NCBI RefSeq assembly: GCF_028548455.1
Contig: NZ_JAQQLF010000028.1
Span: 1-58,681, forward strand
Source: Vogesella aquatica
GTDB taxonomy: Bacteria > Pseudomonadota > Gammaproteobacteria > Burkholderiales > Chromobacteriaceae
Direction of reading: 5' to 3'
DNA length: 58,681 nucleotides
Shown here: positions 35,212 to 44,144 of the stretch, piece after piece
Layout of the letters: each line of letters starts with the position of its first letter
How positions within the stretch are numbered: the first letter of the stretch is position 1
The notes under the pieces: model-generated
Database searches by the model: none
What the model was told of the DNA's origin: nothing
Seen by the model: only the letters and a program-made list of their open reading frames with translations
Program-made: the position numbers and the translations under genes

Positions 35212-37088
35212 CTCCCCCCACCCTGCAACAGGCAGAACAAAGCGCCCTGCGCATGAGCCGGCTGCTGCCGGTATTGTCGGCGCTGTTTTTGCTGCTGCTA
35301 TGGTCGGTGGTGGTAGAAACCCTCGGCGAACGGGCCACTTTTGCCCGCCAGCGCATTCATACCGAACAGCACAGCTGGCTGAACCAGGCGGTACGCGGCA
35401 TCGACACGCGGCTGCAAGCCTTGCGTGAAGACCTGCTGCTCTATCGCCAGCCAGGCGACGGGCTGGCACGCCAGGCCAATGGCCTGTACCCGCTGGATAG
35501 CGGCCGCCTGTGGCTGGTAAACCAGCAGGAACAGCAACAGCTGCATGGCGAGCTGCTCACGCTGGACAGCGCAGCACAGGACAGCGTGCGCCTGCTGCTG
35601 AAGCAGCAGCCGGTAGATGGCAAGCTGTTGTTGCTGGACGCCAGCACCCCACGCGAGCCGGAGCGCCTGCAGATTGTGATACCACACTGCGACCAGGGCG
35701 GCTGCCAGGCCGCGCTGACCGGTTATGTCCGCTTCAGCGAGCTACTCGACAGCGACCTGCTGGCCGACGCCCCCTACATCATACTGACCGACAGCAACGA
35801 CAACGCACTGCTAAGCCGTGGCAACGGCCCGCAGAAACTGGAAAACTATCTGGACAGCAAGCTGTGGCATAGCAGCCTGGCCCAGGCCGAGCTGGCCAGC
35901 GTGCCATTACGCCTGAGCGTACGCCTGCCCCCCGAGCGCTACGCCGAGCCTTTTGTGCTGTTTGCCCTTTACCTGATCGGTGCCGCCACACTGATGAGCG
36001 GTACCCTGATCGTCATTCTGCTCAGGGTTGGCCGCAGGCTGGCCTTCATCCTGCAGCGCAGCGAAGAAGTCAACCAGGCCACCCACCTGCTGACGCTCAC
36101 CAATAACAGCCTGCGCGACCGCCTGCGCAAGCTCATCGAAGAACAGCGCGACCAGCAAACGCTGATCGACACCGTGCAGGTAGGCGTGCTGCTGATCGAT
36201 GCCGAACACAAGATCGTGATTACGGCCAACGAAGCCGCCAGCCGCCTGCTGGGCTATACCCGACAGGCGCTGTACCGTCGCACACTGGAAAGCCTGTTTA
36301 CTTCGCCGGATCAATACCGCCAGCTACTGGCCCTGCTGCAAGAACAACAGCAGCTGAGCGAGCGCGAAGTGGAGCTCAATACCCGCCACGGCGAGCGGCT
36401 GTGGAGCGTGCTGTCCATGCGCGCCCTGCTGTTCCGCGAGCGCAGCGCCTACGTGCTGAGCTTTGTCGACATTACCGACCGCCTGCTGCACGCCCAGCGC
36501 CTGGAAGAAGAAAAACAGGCCACCGAACGGGCGCTGTCGCAGCTGCAATCCACCCAGCACGAGCTGTACCAGCGCGCCACCTGTGATGACCTGACCGGCA
36601 TCGCCAACCGCCGCCACTTTCTGTCCGGCGCCGGCAAGGCGCTCGAACTGGCGCGGCTGGACAACCAGCCCTATGCCGTGGCCGTACTGGATATCGACCA
36701 CTTCAAATCGATCAATGACAGCTACGGCCACGCCACAGGCGATGTGGCCCTGCAGCGCATGACACAGCACATTGCTGCCGCCCTACCCGAGCCGGCACTG
36801 TTTGGCCGCATGGGGGGCGAAGAGTTTGCCATTACCCTGCCCGGCTACGGCCTGAACGAAGCCCACGCGCTGATGGACAACATCCGCCAGGGCTTGGCCG
36901 CACAAGCGCTGCCAATCGATAATCACGCACTGCATATCACCTTCTCCGCCGGGGTGGCCGAGCGCAAGCGCCATAGCAACCAGCTGTCGGAACTGCTGAA
37001 AATAGCCGACCACGCCATGTACCAGGCCAAACACAACGGCCGCAACCGCGTGGAAAGCGCCCTCCCTGCCCAAGATAGCCCGCATTGA
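35208..37088 (+). CDS. Membrane-bound PAS-GGDEF diguanylate cyclase
   Basis: 626 residues. Membrane helix 1 (about 20-38, LPVLSALFLLLLWSVVV) and helix 2 (about 247-270, LFALYLIGAATLMSGTLIVI) enclose a 200-residue periplasmic sensor. They are followed by a coiled coil, a PAS domain (about 320-430, TVQVGVLLIDAEHKIVITAN) and a GGDEF domain (about 460-620). The active site is GRMGGEEFAITLPG, with DIDHFKSINDSYGH upstream, so it should make c-di-GMP. No RxxD inhibitory site is visible five residues before GGEEF. The start ATG overlaps the upstream stop; the earlier open frame is rejected. Confidence 0.93.
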   Translation: MTPPTLQQAEQSALRMSRLLPVLSALFLLLLWSVVVETLGERATFARQRIHTEQHSWLNQAVRGIDTRLQALREDLLLYRQPGDGLARQANGLYPLDSGRLWLVNQQEQQQLHGELLTLDSAAQDSVRLLLKQQPVDGKLLLLDASTPREPERLQIVIPHCDQGGCQAALTGYVRFSELLDSDLLADAPYIILTDSNDNALLSRGNGPQKLENYLDSKLWHSSLAQAELASVPLRLSVRLPPERYAEPFVLFALYLIGAATLMSGTLIVILLRVGRRLAFILQRSEEVNQATHLLTLTNNSLRDRLRKLIEEQRDQQTLIDTVQVGVLLIDAEHKIVITANEAASRLLGYTRQALYRRTLESLFTSPDQYRQLLALLQEQQQLSEREVELNTRHGERLWSVLSMRALLFRERSAYVLSFVDITDRLLHAQRLEEEKQATERALSQLQSTQHELYQRATCDDLTGIANRRHFLSGAGKALELARLDNQPYAVAVLDIDHFKSINDSYGHATGDVALQRMTQHIAAALPEPALFGRMGGEEFAITLPGYGLNEAHALMDNIRQGLAAQALPIDNHALHITFSAGVAERKRHSNQLSELLKIADHAMYQAKHNGRNRVESALPAQDSPH

Positions 37089-37442
37089 CGTGTGGCGGCT
37101 TTTTTTGATGCCGTATTCCCTGGCTGCACACGATTGCACCACCGCGACCAAAGCGTCCGCGCGGTTCCTGCCACTTATGGGCTGCTTGCTCAAAAGCCCG
37201 CAGGCCATCAACAGGCAAATCATCACAGACCTCACTGGCCATAGGTAAGGTGAATACAGCACCATACCCATTACACGGCGCAAACCGGCAGCTTGCTGGC
37301 ATTGCTGCCAAACCGCGGCCTTTGCCAGCGCAAATGTCTCGTTATGCAGGCGCTCCAGCTGAACACTGGCAAACCAGACCAGCCAGAAGATCAGCGCCAC
37401 CCAGGCCAGAAGCCTTGCCCAGTCAGTCATGCTCATCGACAC
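36783..37442 (-). CDS. Doubtful small membrane protein
   Basis: The first 110 codons (37,442 down to about 37,110) look protein-like: WARLLAWVALIFWLVWFASV is a plausible membrane helix and VRSVMICLLMACGLL a second. The frame then runs 305 bases antisense through the end of the diguanylate cyclase gene, where the protein loses character. Either the real gene is shorter and frameshifted, or this is chance. ATG 37,442 or 37,430 could be used. No family recognised. Confidence 0.25.
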   Translation of the reverse strand: MSMSMTDWARLLAWVALIFWLVWFASVQLERLHNETFALAKAAVWQQCQQAAGLRRVMGMVLYSPYLWPVRSVMICLLMACGLLSKQPISGRNRADALVAVVQSCAAREYGIKKSRHTSMRAILGREGAFHAVAAVVFGLVHGVVGYFQQFRQLVAMALALGHPGGEGDMQCVIIDWQRLCGQALADVVHQRVGFVQAVAGQGNGKLFAPHAAKQCRLG

Positions 37443-37457
37443 CCTTGCCCACTCGGC

Positions 37458-38396
37458 TCAATACCCCTCCCGCCCCGTATCCTCTGCCCCTAGCTCGCCC
37501 AGAAAGCTGTCCAGCACCATATGGCTGCGCCGCCCCTTGCGCACCACCACGCTTAGCGGCGTGCTGTAGCGGTATTCGTCGGGGCGGATGGCGCGCATCT
37601 GGCCGCGCGCTACCCAGCTGGCGGCGTAGTGGTCGGGCAGAAAACCAATGTAATGGCCGGTCAGTATCAGAAAAGCGATGCCCTCGCGGTCGGATGCCTT
37701 GGCGGTGCAGTGCAGCTGGCCCAGCCAGCGGTGCGCCTGCTCGGTAATGCGGTAGTTGGGAAAGATGGCGTGCGCCTGGCGGATGGCGGTATCGTCTGGC
37801 GCGGTGGCGGCAAAAAACGGGTGTTCGCTGCTGCAATACAGCGACGACTGCTCCTCGTACAGCCGCAAATAGGCCAGGCCGGGCAAGGGGTGGGTTTCCG
37901 GTATCACGCCCACGTGCAGGGTGCCGTCCAGCACGCCCTGCTCGATGTCGCTGGGCACCATCATGGCAATATTGATACACACGCCCGGGCCGCGTGCGCT
38001 GAGCGCCTTCAGCGCCTGGGTGATGTGCATGTGCGACTGCGTCACCAGATTATTGATGATGCCGATGTTCAGGTCGCCGCGCAGCTGTTGGTGCAGCTGG
38101 TTCACCTCGTTGCGAAAGTCCTCGATAGCCGACAGCAGGATGTTGGCCGCACGCAGCACCTCGCGCCCTTCGTCGGTCAGCGCAAAGCCGGCGCGGCCGC
38201 GGCGGCACAGGCACACGCCCAGCCGCTTTTCCAGGTCGCCCATGTGCAGGCTGATGGCCGAGCGGCTGACGCCCAGCACGCTTTCGGCCGCCGAGAAACT
38301 GCCGCACTCCACCACGGTCTTGAAAATGCGTAGCAGGCGGATGTCGAAATCGCTAACCTGCCCCAGCGCTACTGGCTTGTTCATTGGGTGAGCCAT
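37458..38396 (-). CDS. LysR-family transcriptional regulator
   Basis: 312 residues. The N-terminal LysR helix-turn-helix is clear: FDIRLLRIFKTVVECGSFSA, then AESVLGVSRSAISLHMGDLEKRLG. The remainder is the periplasmic-binding-like effector domain. The start could be ATG 38396 or 38384 (no strong ribosome site for either). It is divergent from the FAD oxidase gene (120-base gap), the standard layout for a LysR regulator and its target, so it probably controls the oxidase/cupin/aldehyde dehydrogenase cluster. Confidence 0.92.
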   Translation of the reverse strand: MAHPMNKPVALGQVSDFDIRLLRIFKTVVECGSFSAAESVLGVSRSAISLHMGDLEKRLGVCLCRRGRAGFALTDEGREVLRAANILLSAIEDFRNEVNQLHQQLRGDLNIGIINNLVTQSHMHITQALKALSARGPGVCINIAMMVPSDIEQGVLDGTLHVGVIPETHPLPGLAYLRLYEEQSSLYCSSEHPFFAATAPDDTAIRQAHAIFPNYRITEQAHRWLGQLHCTAKASDREGIAFLILTGHYIGFLPDHYAASWVARGQMRAIRPDEYRYSTPLSVVVRKGRRSHMVLDSFLGELGAEDTGREGY

Positions 38397-38515
38397 TCGT
38401 AAACTGAAGTTTGGAAATATTGTATTTAACTTGCGCGATTGGCAAGTCATGCTGTCGCCACATCTGGCCGCTACGCGCTATAAACAACCCATCTACCACA
38501 CGCACACCCACCCCT

Positions 38516-39916
38516 ATGGCACAGACCGTCTACGAACGCCTACCGCCCAGTGCGGACACCATCCGTCATGCCCTCGCCGCCAGCAAGGCCACGCCCTTCT
38601 GGCTGGACGACGTTGACCGCGGCCCGGCCGCACCTGCCTTGCAGGGGGAGGTGCGCAGCGCGCTGCTGATTGTCGGCGGCGGTTTCCTCGGGCTGTGGTC
38701 AGCGCTGATGGCCAAGGAACGCCAGCCCGGGCGCGACGTGGTGCTGCTGGAAGCCGGCCGCGTCGGCCAGGCGGCGTCGGGGCGCAACGGCGGCTTCTGC
38801 GAAGCCAGCCTCACCCACGGCGAAGACAACGGCCTGAAACGCTGGCCGGAAGAGTTTGCCCGGCTGGAAGAACTGGGGCTGGACAACCTGAACCAGCTGG
38901 AAGCCACGCTGACGCGTTACGGCATAGACTGCGACTTCGAGCGCACCGGCGTGCTGGAAGTGGCGGTGGAGCCGTACCAGACCGCACGCTTTGACGGTGA
39001 AGGCTGCCTGGACGAGGCTGCCATCCGCGCCGAAGTGAACTCGCCCACCTTTCTGGCCGGCCACTGGGACCGCGACGGCACCGCCATGATCCACCCCGGC
39101 AAGCTGGTAGCCGGCCTGGCACGCGTGGCCCGCCAGCTGGGTGTGCGCTTTTTCGAGCACAGCGCCGCCACCGGCATTAGTCACCAGGACGCGCTGGTAC
39201 GCGTGGACACCGCGCAGGGCCACGTGCTGGCCCAGCGGGTGATTCTGGCCACCAACGCCTTCCCCTCGCTGCTGAAGCGCTACCGCTGGCACACCATCCC
39301 GGTATACGACTACGTGCTGATGACCGAGCCGCTCAGCGCCGGACAGTTGGCCGCCATCGGCTGGCAGCACCGCCAGGGTATTGCCGACGTGGGCAACCAG
39401 TTCCACTACTACCGCCTGACACGCGACAACCGCATCCTGTTTGGCGGCTACGACGCCATCTACCACCTGGGCGGCAAAATCAAGCCGGAATACGAAGAGC
39501 GGCCGGAAAGCTTCGAACGGCTGGCCAGCCACTTCTTCACCACCTTCCCGCAGCTGGCCGGCTTGCGCTTCAGCCACCGCTGGGCCGGGGTGATCGATAC
39601 CTCGTCGCGCTTCTGCGCCTTCTTTACCGACGCCATGGGCGGCAAGGTGGCGCTGGCTGCCGGCTTTACCGGCCTGGGCGTGGGCGCCACGCGCTTTGCG
39701 GCCAACGTGCTGCTGGACAAGGTAGAAGGCCTGGACACCGAACGCACCCGCCTGCGCATGGTGCGCGAGATGCCGCTGCCGTTCCCGCCCGAGCCGCTGA
39801 CCTACACCGTGGTACAAGCCATGCGCTGGAGCCTGGACCGTGCCGACCACCACCACGGCCGGCGCAATGCCTTCCTGCGCGGCATGGACGCGCTGGGCCT
39901 GGGCTTCGACTCCTGA
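38516..39916 (+). CDS. FAD-dependent amine/glutamylpolyamine oxidase-like protein (DAO family)
   Basis: 466 residues of the D-amino-acid oxidase (DAO) superfamily. The Rossmann motif is LLIVGGGFLGLWSALMAKER (about 49-68). SGRNGGFCEASLTHG and the C-terminal GKVALAAGFTGLGVGATRFA are typical of the PuuB/OrdL group, which oxidises gamma-glutamylputrescine or related secondary amines to aldehydes with H2O2. An aldehyde dehydrogenase follows two genes later, consistent with an amine to aldehyde to acid route. The substrate is inferred only from class and neighbours; no glutamylpolyamine synthetase is in the window. Confidence 0.85.
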   Translation: MAQTVYERLPPSADTIRHALAASKATPFWLDDVDRGPAAPALQGEVRSALLIVGGGFLGLWSALMAKERQPGRDVVLLEAGRVGQAASGRNGGFCEASLTHGEDNGLKRWPEEFARLEELGLDNLNQLEATLTRYGIDCDFERTGVLEVAVEPYQTARFDGEGCLDEAAIRAEVNSPTFLAGHWDRDGTAMIHPGKLVAGLARVARQLGVRFFEHSAATGISHQDALVRVDTAQGHVLAQRVILATNAFPSLLKRYRWHTIPVYDYVLMTEPLSAGQLAAIGWQHRQGIADVGNQFHYYRLTRDNRILFGGYDAIYHLGGKIKPEYEERPESFERLASHFFTTFPQLAGLRFSHRWAGVIDTSSRFCAFFTDAMGGKVALAAGFTGLGVGATRFAANVLLDKVEGLDTERTRLRMVREMPLPFPPEPLTYTVVQAMRWSLDRADHHHGRRNAFLRGMDALGLGFDS

Positions 39917-39919
39917 CCA

Positions 39920-39949
39920 CCGGCTGCTGCCAACCTTGGCCGCAGCCGG
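39920..39949. repeat. Imperfect palindrome after the oxidase gene
   Basis: CCGGCTGCTGCCAA-CC-TTGGCCGCAGCCGG, 14-bp arms with one mismatch, carrying the TTGGCCGC motif. It starts four bases after the stop and may attenuate transcription into the cupin gene. Confidence 0.6.
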
Positions 39950-39981
39950 CACCAACACTGTTACCGCAAGGGAAACCTGCC

Positions 39982-40338
39982 ATGACAACGCAAACGCTAC
40001 TGGGCAACTACGCCCTGCTGGCCACCAGCGCCGAGCTGGCCTACCAGCCGGTAGACCCGGCCAAAATCGTACAAGGCCCGGCCACCGTGGGCATGGCCGA
40101 GCTAGCCACGCTGGGCGATGTCGCCATCGGCGTGTGGGAAATGTCGCCGTCGGTGACCACCGATATCGAAGTGGACGAATGCTTCGTGGTGCTGGACGGC
40201 GACGCCACCGTCAGCTTTGACGACGGCAGCGCGCCACTGCAGCTGCAGCCTGGCAGCGTCGGCTTCCTGAAGGCCGGCACCGCCACCACCTGGACCGTAC
40301 GCCGCACCCTGCGCAAGATCTACATCGCCCGTAGCTAG
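39982..40338 (+). CDS. Small single-domain cupin
   Basis: 118 residues of the cupin_3 (DUF861) type. VGVWEMSPS is the approach to the barrel; DIEVDECFVVLDGDATVSFD and LQPGSVGFLKAGTATTWTV are the two cupin motifs with reduced metal ligands. Such small cupins often sit beside FAD amine oxidases and aldehyde dehydrogenases, and their role is unsettled. It begins 65 bases after the oxidase and ends 21 bases before the aldehyde dehydrogenase. Confidence 0.85.
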   Translation: MTTQTLLGNYALLATSAELAYQPVDPAKIVQGPATVGMAELATLGDVAIGVWEMSPSVTTDIEVDECFVVLDGDATVSFDDGSAPLQLQPGSVGFLKAGTATTWTVRRTLRKIYIARS

Positions 40339-40359
40339 GCGCCACACACAGAGAGCACC

Positions 40360-41841
40360 ATGCAAAGCAGACAAAACTACATCAACGGCCAGTGGCAAGC
40401 CGCGCTGCTGGGCCAGACCCGCGACATCCTCAACCCGGCCAACGGCGACGTCATCGGCGTGGTCGCCGACAGCACGGCAGAAGACACGCTGCAAGCCATT
40501 GCCGCCGCCAAACACGCCTTCTACCAGCAAGGCGACTGGCGCCACATGAGCGGCCCGCGCCGCGCCGACATGCTGTACCGCATTGCCGACGCCATCCGCG
40601 CCCGCACCGAAGAGCTGGCGCTGCTGGACTGTCTGGACAACGGCAAACCGCTGCGCGAAGCGCGCTGCGACATCGAAGACGCCGCCGCCTGCTTCCGCTA
40701 CTACGCCGGCCTGATCGGCAAGCCGCAAGGCGGCGTGTACGAGGTGCCGGACGGCTTCGGCCCGATGCATGCCTACAGCCTGCACGAACCGGTGGGCGTG
40801 TGCGGCCTGATCACGCCGTGGAACTACCCGCTGCTGATGGCCACCTGGAAGCTGGCCCCCGCGCTGGCCGCCGGCAACTGCGTGGTGTTCAAGCCCAGCG
40901 AGCTCACCCCGCTGTCGTCGGTGGTGCTGTTTGAAATCTTCCATGAGGTGGGCCTGCCGGCAGGTACCGCCAACCTGGTACTGGGCAGCGGCCCGGCCGC
41001 CGGCCAGCCGCTGGCCGACAGCCACGACGTGGACATGATCACCTTCACCGGCAGCACTCGTACCGGCCAGCTGATCGCCCGCGCCGCGGTAGGCAACCTC
41101 AAGCGCGTGGGGCTGGAGCTGGGCGGCAAGTCGCCCAACATCATCTTTGCCGACGCCGACCTGGAAGGCGCGGTGGAATGGGCGATGATCGGCGTGTTCT
41201 TCAACCAGGGCCAGGTGTGCTCGGCCGGCTCGCGCATCCTGATCGAGGCCTCGCTGAAAGACCGCTTCGTAGCCCGGCTGGCCGAACGCGCCAACGCCAT
41301 GACCATCGGCCCCGGCGTGAGCGACCCCGACATGGGCCCGCTGGTGTCTGCCGGCCAGCTGGAAAAAGTGCTGGGCTTCATCGAACGCGCCAAGGCCGAA
41401 GGCGCCACGCTGGTGTGCGGCGGCCAACGCCATACCGACGGCGACTGCGCCAGGGGTTACTTCCTCCGCCCTACCATCTTCGACAACTGCCGCAGCGACA
41501 TGGAAATCTGCCGCGAGGAAGTGTTCGGCCCGGTCGTGGCCATCCAGACCTTCAGCGACGAAGCCGAAGCCATCCGCCTGGCCAACGATACGCCGTACGG
41601 CCTGGCGGGCGGCGTGTTCACCACCGACGGTGCACGGGCGCTGCGGGTGATGAAGGCGCTGCGCGCCGGCGTCACCTGGATCAACTGCTACAACCCCACC
41701 TTCAACGAAGCCCCGTGGGGCGGCTACAAGATGAGCGGCTACGGCCGCGACCTGGGCGTCAACGGCCTGCTGGAGTACCAGCAGGTGAAACAGGTCAACA
41801 TCAACCTGCAGCCCGGCCCGGTGGGCTGGTACAGCCGCTAG
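40360..41841 (+). CDS. NAD(P)+-dependent aldehyde dehydrogenase (betaine-/aminobutyraldehyde-type)
   Basis: 493 residues, standard ALDH length. CGLITPWNYPLLMATWKLAP and FTGSTRTGQLI are cofactor motifs. The general base is in LELGGKSPNIIF and the nucleophile in FNQGQVCSAGSRI. C-terminal NEAPWGGYKMSGYGRDLG resembles betaine-aldehyde and PuuC-type enzymes. In this cluster it should oxidise the aldehyde released by the upstream FAD oxidase. A strong hairpin follows. Confidence 0.92.
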   Translation: MQSRQNYINGQWQAALLGQTRDILNPANGDVIGVVADSTAEDTLQAIAAAKHAFYQQGDWRHMSGPRRADMLYRIADAIRARTEELALLDCLDNGKPLREARCDIEDAAACFRYYAGLIGKPQGGVYEVPDGFGPMHAYSLHEPVGVCGLITPWNYPLLMATWKLAPALAAGNCVVFKPSELTPLSSVVLFEIFHEVGLPAGTANLVLGSGPAAGQPLADSHDVDMITFTGSTRTGQLIARAAVGNLKRVGLELGGKSPNIIFADADLEGAVEWAMIGVFFNQGQVCSAGSRILIEASLKDRFVARLAERANAMTIGPGVSDPDMGPLVSAGQLEKVLGFIERAKAEGATLVCGGQRHTDGDCARGYFLRPTIFDNCRSDMEICREEVFGPVVAIQTFSDEAEAIRLANDTPYGLAGGVFTTDGARALRVMKALRAGVTWINCYNPTFNEAPWGGYKMSGYGRDLGVNGLLEYQQVKQVNINLQPGPVGWYSR

Positions 41842-41896
41842 CGTCAACACCCGGCCAGGCTGGGCACCGCTTCGCGTAAAGGTTGGCCGCAGGCAC

Positions 41897-41931
41897 GACA
41901 AGGCCCTGTCCGCATCGGACAGGGCCTTGTG
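41897..41931. terminator. Bidirectional terminator between the aldehyde dehydrogenase and the SorC regulator
   Basis: ACAAGGCCCTGTCCG and CGGACAGGGCCTTGT form a long perfect stem with a tiny loop. It separates two convergent genes. Confidence 0.8.
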
Positions 41932-41951
41932 TCATGCCGGTAGCCGCAAAC

Positions 41952-42914
41952 TCAGGCCAGCGCGTTGCTGTGCACCAGGATATAGCGGGCACAGGCCTCG
42001 TCGGTCACCAGGCCGCTCAGCCAGCGCCCGCGCAGCACTGCCAGGATGGCCGCCGCCTTGCGCTCGCCAACGGCAAAGGCAATCAGCGGCCGGCGCGGCG
42101 GGCGGTCCAGCGCCAGGCTGGTTACCCGCTGCTGCACCGGGCTGTCCACCAGCTCGCCCCGGGCATCGATCGGCCGGCCAATCAGCTCGGCCACCGCCTG
42201 CTGTGACTTCAGCGCGCTGATTTCCTCTGCCCCCAAAAAGCCGTCGGCCTGCAGCGGGCAGCCATCATCTATGGTGCCAATACCGATGAAGGCCACGTCA
42301 GCACGGCGGCTCATCGATTCCACCACCCGGTATAACCGGTGCTGGCACCACTGGGTACGGTCTTCGGCGCTGTCGGCATACAACGGTGCCGGCAGCAGGT
42401 AGTACTGGCTTTGCGTTTTTTCCGACGCCGGCAAGGCCACGTCGTAACGGTTGGAGGCGCCATCGTGGGCGATGGTACCGATCAGCGACACCAGCCGGTG
42501 CTGCGGGCAGCTGAGCTCGGCCATCTCGTCGATGATGGCTTTCAATGTACGGCCAGAACCCAGCTCTACCACCCTCGGCTCCGGCACATCCAGATAGCGC
42601 TCGAACACCCGCGCCCCGGCCACCGCCAGCTTGCGCTGCAGCTCGGCCGGGCTGTCCTGGTCGTATGGCACCACTTCGCACATGGTGAGGCCGAAGCGTG
42701 CCTGCAGCTGCTCCGCCAGCGACAGGCAATCGGCCACCGGGTGGTGCACCGTTACCTTCACCAGCCCGCGTTCCACCGCCGTGGCCACCAGGCGCTGCGC
42801 TACCTGGCGTGACACATTGAGCTGGTCTGCCAGCTCGTTCTGGGTTTTGCCGGCCACGAAATACAGCCAGGCTGCCCGCGCTGCCAGATCCAGCTTGTCT
42901 TGTTGTCTGGACAT
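41952..42914 (-). CDS. SorC-family sugar/polyol-responsive regulator
   Basis: 320 residues. The N-terminal helix-turn-helix is AWLYFVAGKTQNELADQLNV, continued by SRQVAQRLVATAVERGLVKV. The C-terminal sugar-phosphate-sensing domain has VVELGSGRTLKAIIDEM and VAFIGIGTIDDGCPL. GGGAGGGAGG before ATG 42914 fixes the start. It is divergent from the polyol operon and probably binds the TTTGCCC/GGGCAAA palindrome in front of it. Polyol operons of this kind in Pseudomonas use an AraC-type MtlR instead, so the control differs. Confidence 0.92.
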   Translation of the reverse strand: MSRQQDKLDLAARAAWLYFVAGKTQNELADQLNVSRQVAQRLVATAVERGLVKVTVHHPVADCLSLAEQLQARFGLTMCEVVPYDQDSPAELQRKLAVAGARVFERYLDVPEPRVVELGSGRTLKAIIDEMAELSCPQHRLVSLIGTIAHDGASNRYDVALPASEKTQSQYYLLPAPLYADSAEDRTQWCQHRLYRVVESMSRRADVAFIGIGTIDDGCPLQADGFLGAEEISALKSQQAVAELIGRPIDARGELVDSPVQQRVTSLALDRPPRRPLIAFAVGERKAAAILAVLRGRWLSGLVTDEACARYILVHSNALA

Positions 42915-43066
42915 GCCTCCCTCCCTGTTAATGCGGTTTTGATACCGCGTGGCGATTTGTACCACCGAACGCCCCTGCTGCGTCAAGCCGGCGGCTTATC
43001 CGGGTGCTTGGTGGCAAAAAGGAATCATGGTGCAAAGCAGCATCCCGCTATTTACCGCCAGGCGGC

Positions 43067-43115
43067 TTGACACTGCTTTTCATTGATATGAATATTTGCC
43101 CGCAACAAGGGCAAA
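43067..43115 (+). promoter_or_regulatory. Promoter and likely SorC operator of the polyol operon
   Basis: TTGACA (43067-43072), 17 bases, GAATAT (43090-43095). It is immediately followed by the inverted repeat TTTGCCC-N7-GGGCAAA (43095-43115), about where transcription would start. The arrangement suggests control by the divergently encoded SorC protein. Confidence 0.7.
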
Positions 43116-43147
43116 TGCCCAAAACAAGACAATACAGGAGCCAACAA

Positions 43148-43921
43148 GTGAAGCTCAATAACAAAGTAGCGGTACTCACCGGTGCGGCCAACGGTATCGG
43201 CCTGGCCGTCAGCCGCCGCTATCTGGCAGAAGGCGCGCTGTGCGTACTGGCCGACCTGCAGCTGTCGGACGAGTTGGCCGCACTGCTGGCCAGCCACCCG
43301 GAGCGCACGCTGTGGCTACCGACAGACATCACGCTTGAGGCCGACATCGACCGCCTGGTAAATCATGCCGTGGCCCGCTTCGGCCGCATCGACATCCTGT
43401 ACAACAACGCCGCCATCTTCGACATGGCTCCGCTGCTGGAAGCCAGCCGCGACAGCTACCAGCGCCTGTTCGACGTGAACGTGAAAGGCATGTTTTTCCT
43501 GCTGCAGGCCGTAGCGCGCCAGATGGTGCTGCAAGGCCACGGCGGCAAGATCATCAACCTGTCGTCGCAAGCCGGCCGTCGTGGCGAAGCACTGGTATCG
43601 CACTACTGCGCTACCAAGGCCGCCGTGATCAGCTATACCCAGTCTGCCGCGCTGGCGCTGGCGCCGCATGGCATCTGCGTGAATGCCATCGCCCCCGGCG
43701 TGGTGGATACCCCGATGTGGCAGGCGGTGGACGCGCTGTTTGCGCGCCATGAAGGCCTGGCCCCGGGCGAAAAAAAGCGTCAGGTTGGCGCAGCAGTACC
43801 ACTGGGCCGCATGGGCCGCCCGGACGACCTGGCCGGCGCTGCCGTGTTTCTGGCCAGCACCGACGCTGACTACATCACCGCCCAGACCCTGAACGTGGAT
43901 GGCGGCAACTGGATGAGCTAG
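43148..43921 (+). CDS. SDR-family polyol (sorbitol/iditol-type) dehydrogenase
   Basis: 257 residues, matching the SmoS group of sorbitol dehydrogenases. The cofactor motif is VAVLTGAANGIGLAVSRRYL. DILYNNAAIFD is the NNAG-type motif, and the catalytic Ser, Tyr and Lys are in INLSSQAGRRGEALVSHYCATK. The start is a GTG at 43148 with CAGGAG seven bases upstream. As first gene of the polyol operon it probably oxidises sorbitol to fructose or a related alditol. A 223-base spacer (43922-44144), with no gene, separates it from the transporter genes. Confidence 0.88.
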   Translation: MKLNNKVAVLTGAANGIGLAVSRRYLAEGALCVLADLQLSDELAALLASHPERTLWLPTDITLEADIDRLVNHAVARFGRIDILYNNAAIFDMAPLLEASRDSYQRLFDVNVKGMFFLLQAVARQMVLQGHGGKIINLSSQAGRRGEALVSHYCATKAAVISYTQSAALALAPHGICVNAIAPGVVDTPMWQAVDALFARHEGLAPGEKKRQVGAAVPLGRMGRPDDLAGAAVFLASTDADYITAQTLNVDGGNWMS

Positions 43922-44144
43922 GGCCTGTTAACGCTATTTTTGATGCGGCAGCGCTGGTCCGGCGGTGGCCATGCGCGAAAAACCGGGCGCAGCAGGGCGA
44001 TCCCTGCCGGCACGGTTTGACAAAGCAGAACCCCGCATGGCGCGCGCCCCGAAGGGCAGGCCCCGTACCCGTTTTTACCGCTGGCTGGCCGGTAGCCCAG
44101 CCACGCTGCCCGCGCAGCACCACAACATAACAAGGAGATAAAGC

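Noticed and set aside
43922-44144. IS remnant in the spacer between the SDR and mtlE genes (begins GGGCCTGTTAACGC)
   Set aside because: It superficially resembles an insertion-sequence tip, but no second inverted end, duplication or transposase fragment could be seen.
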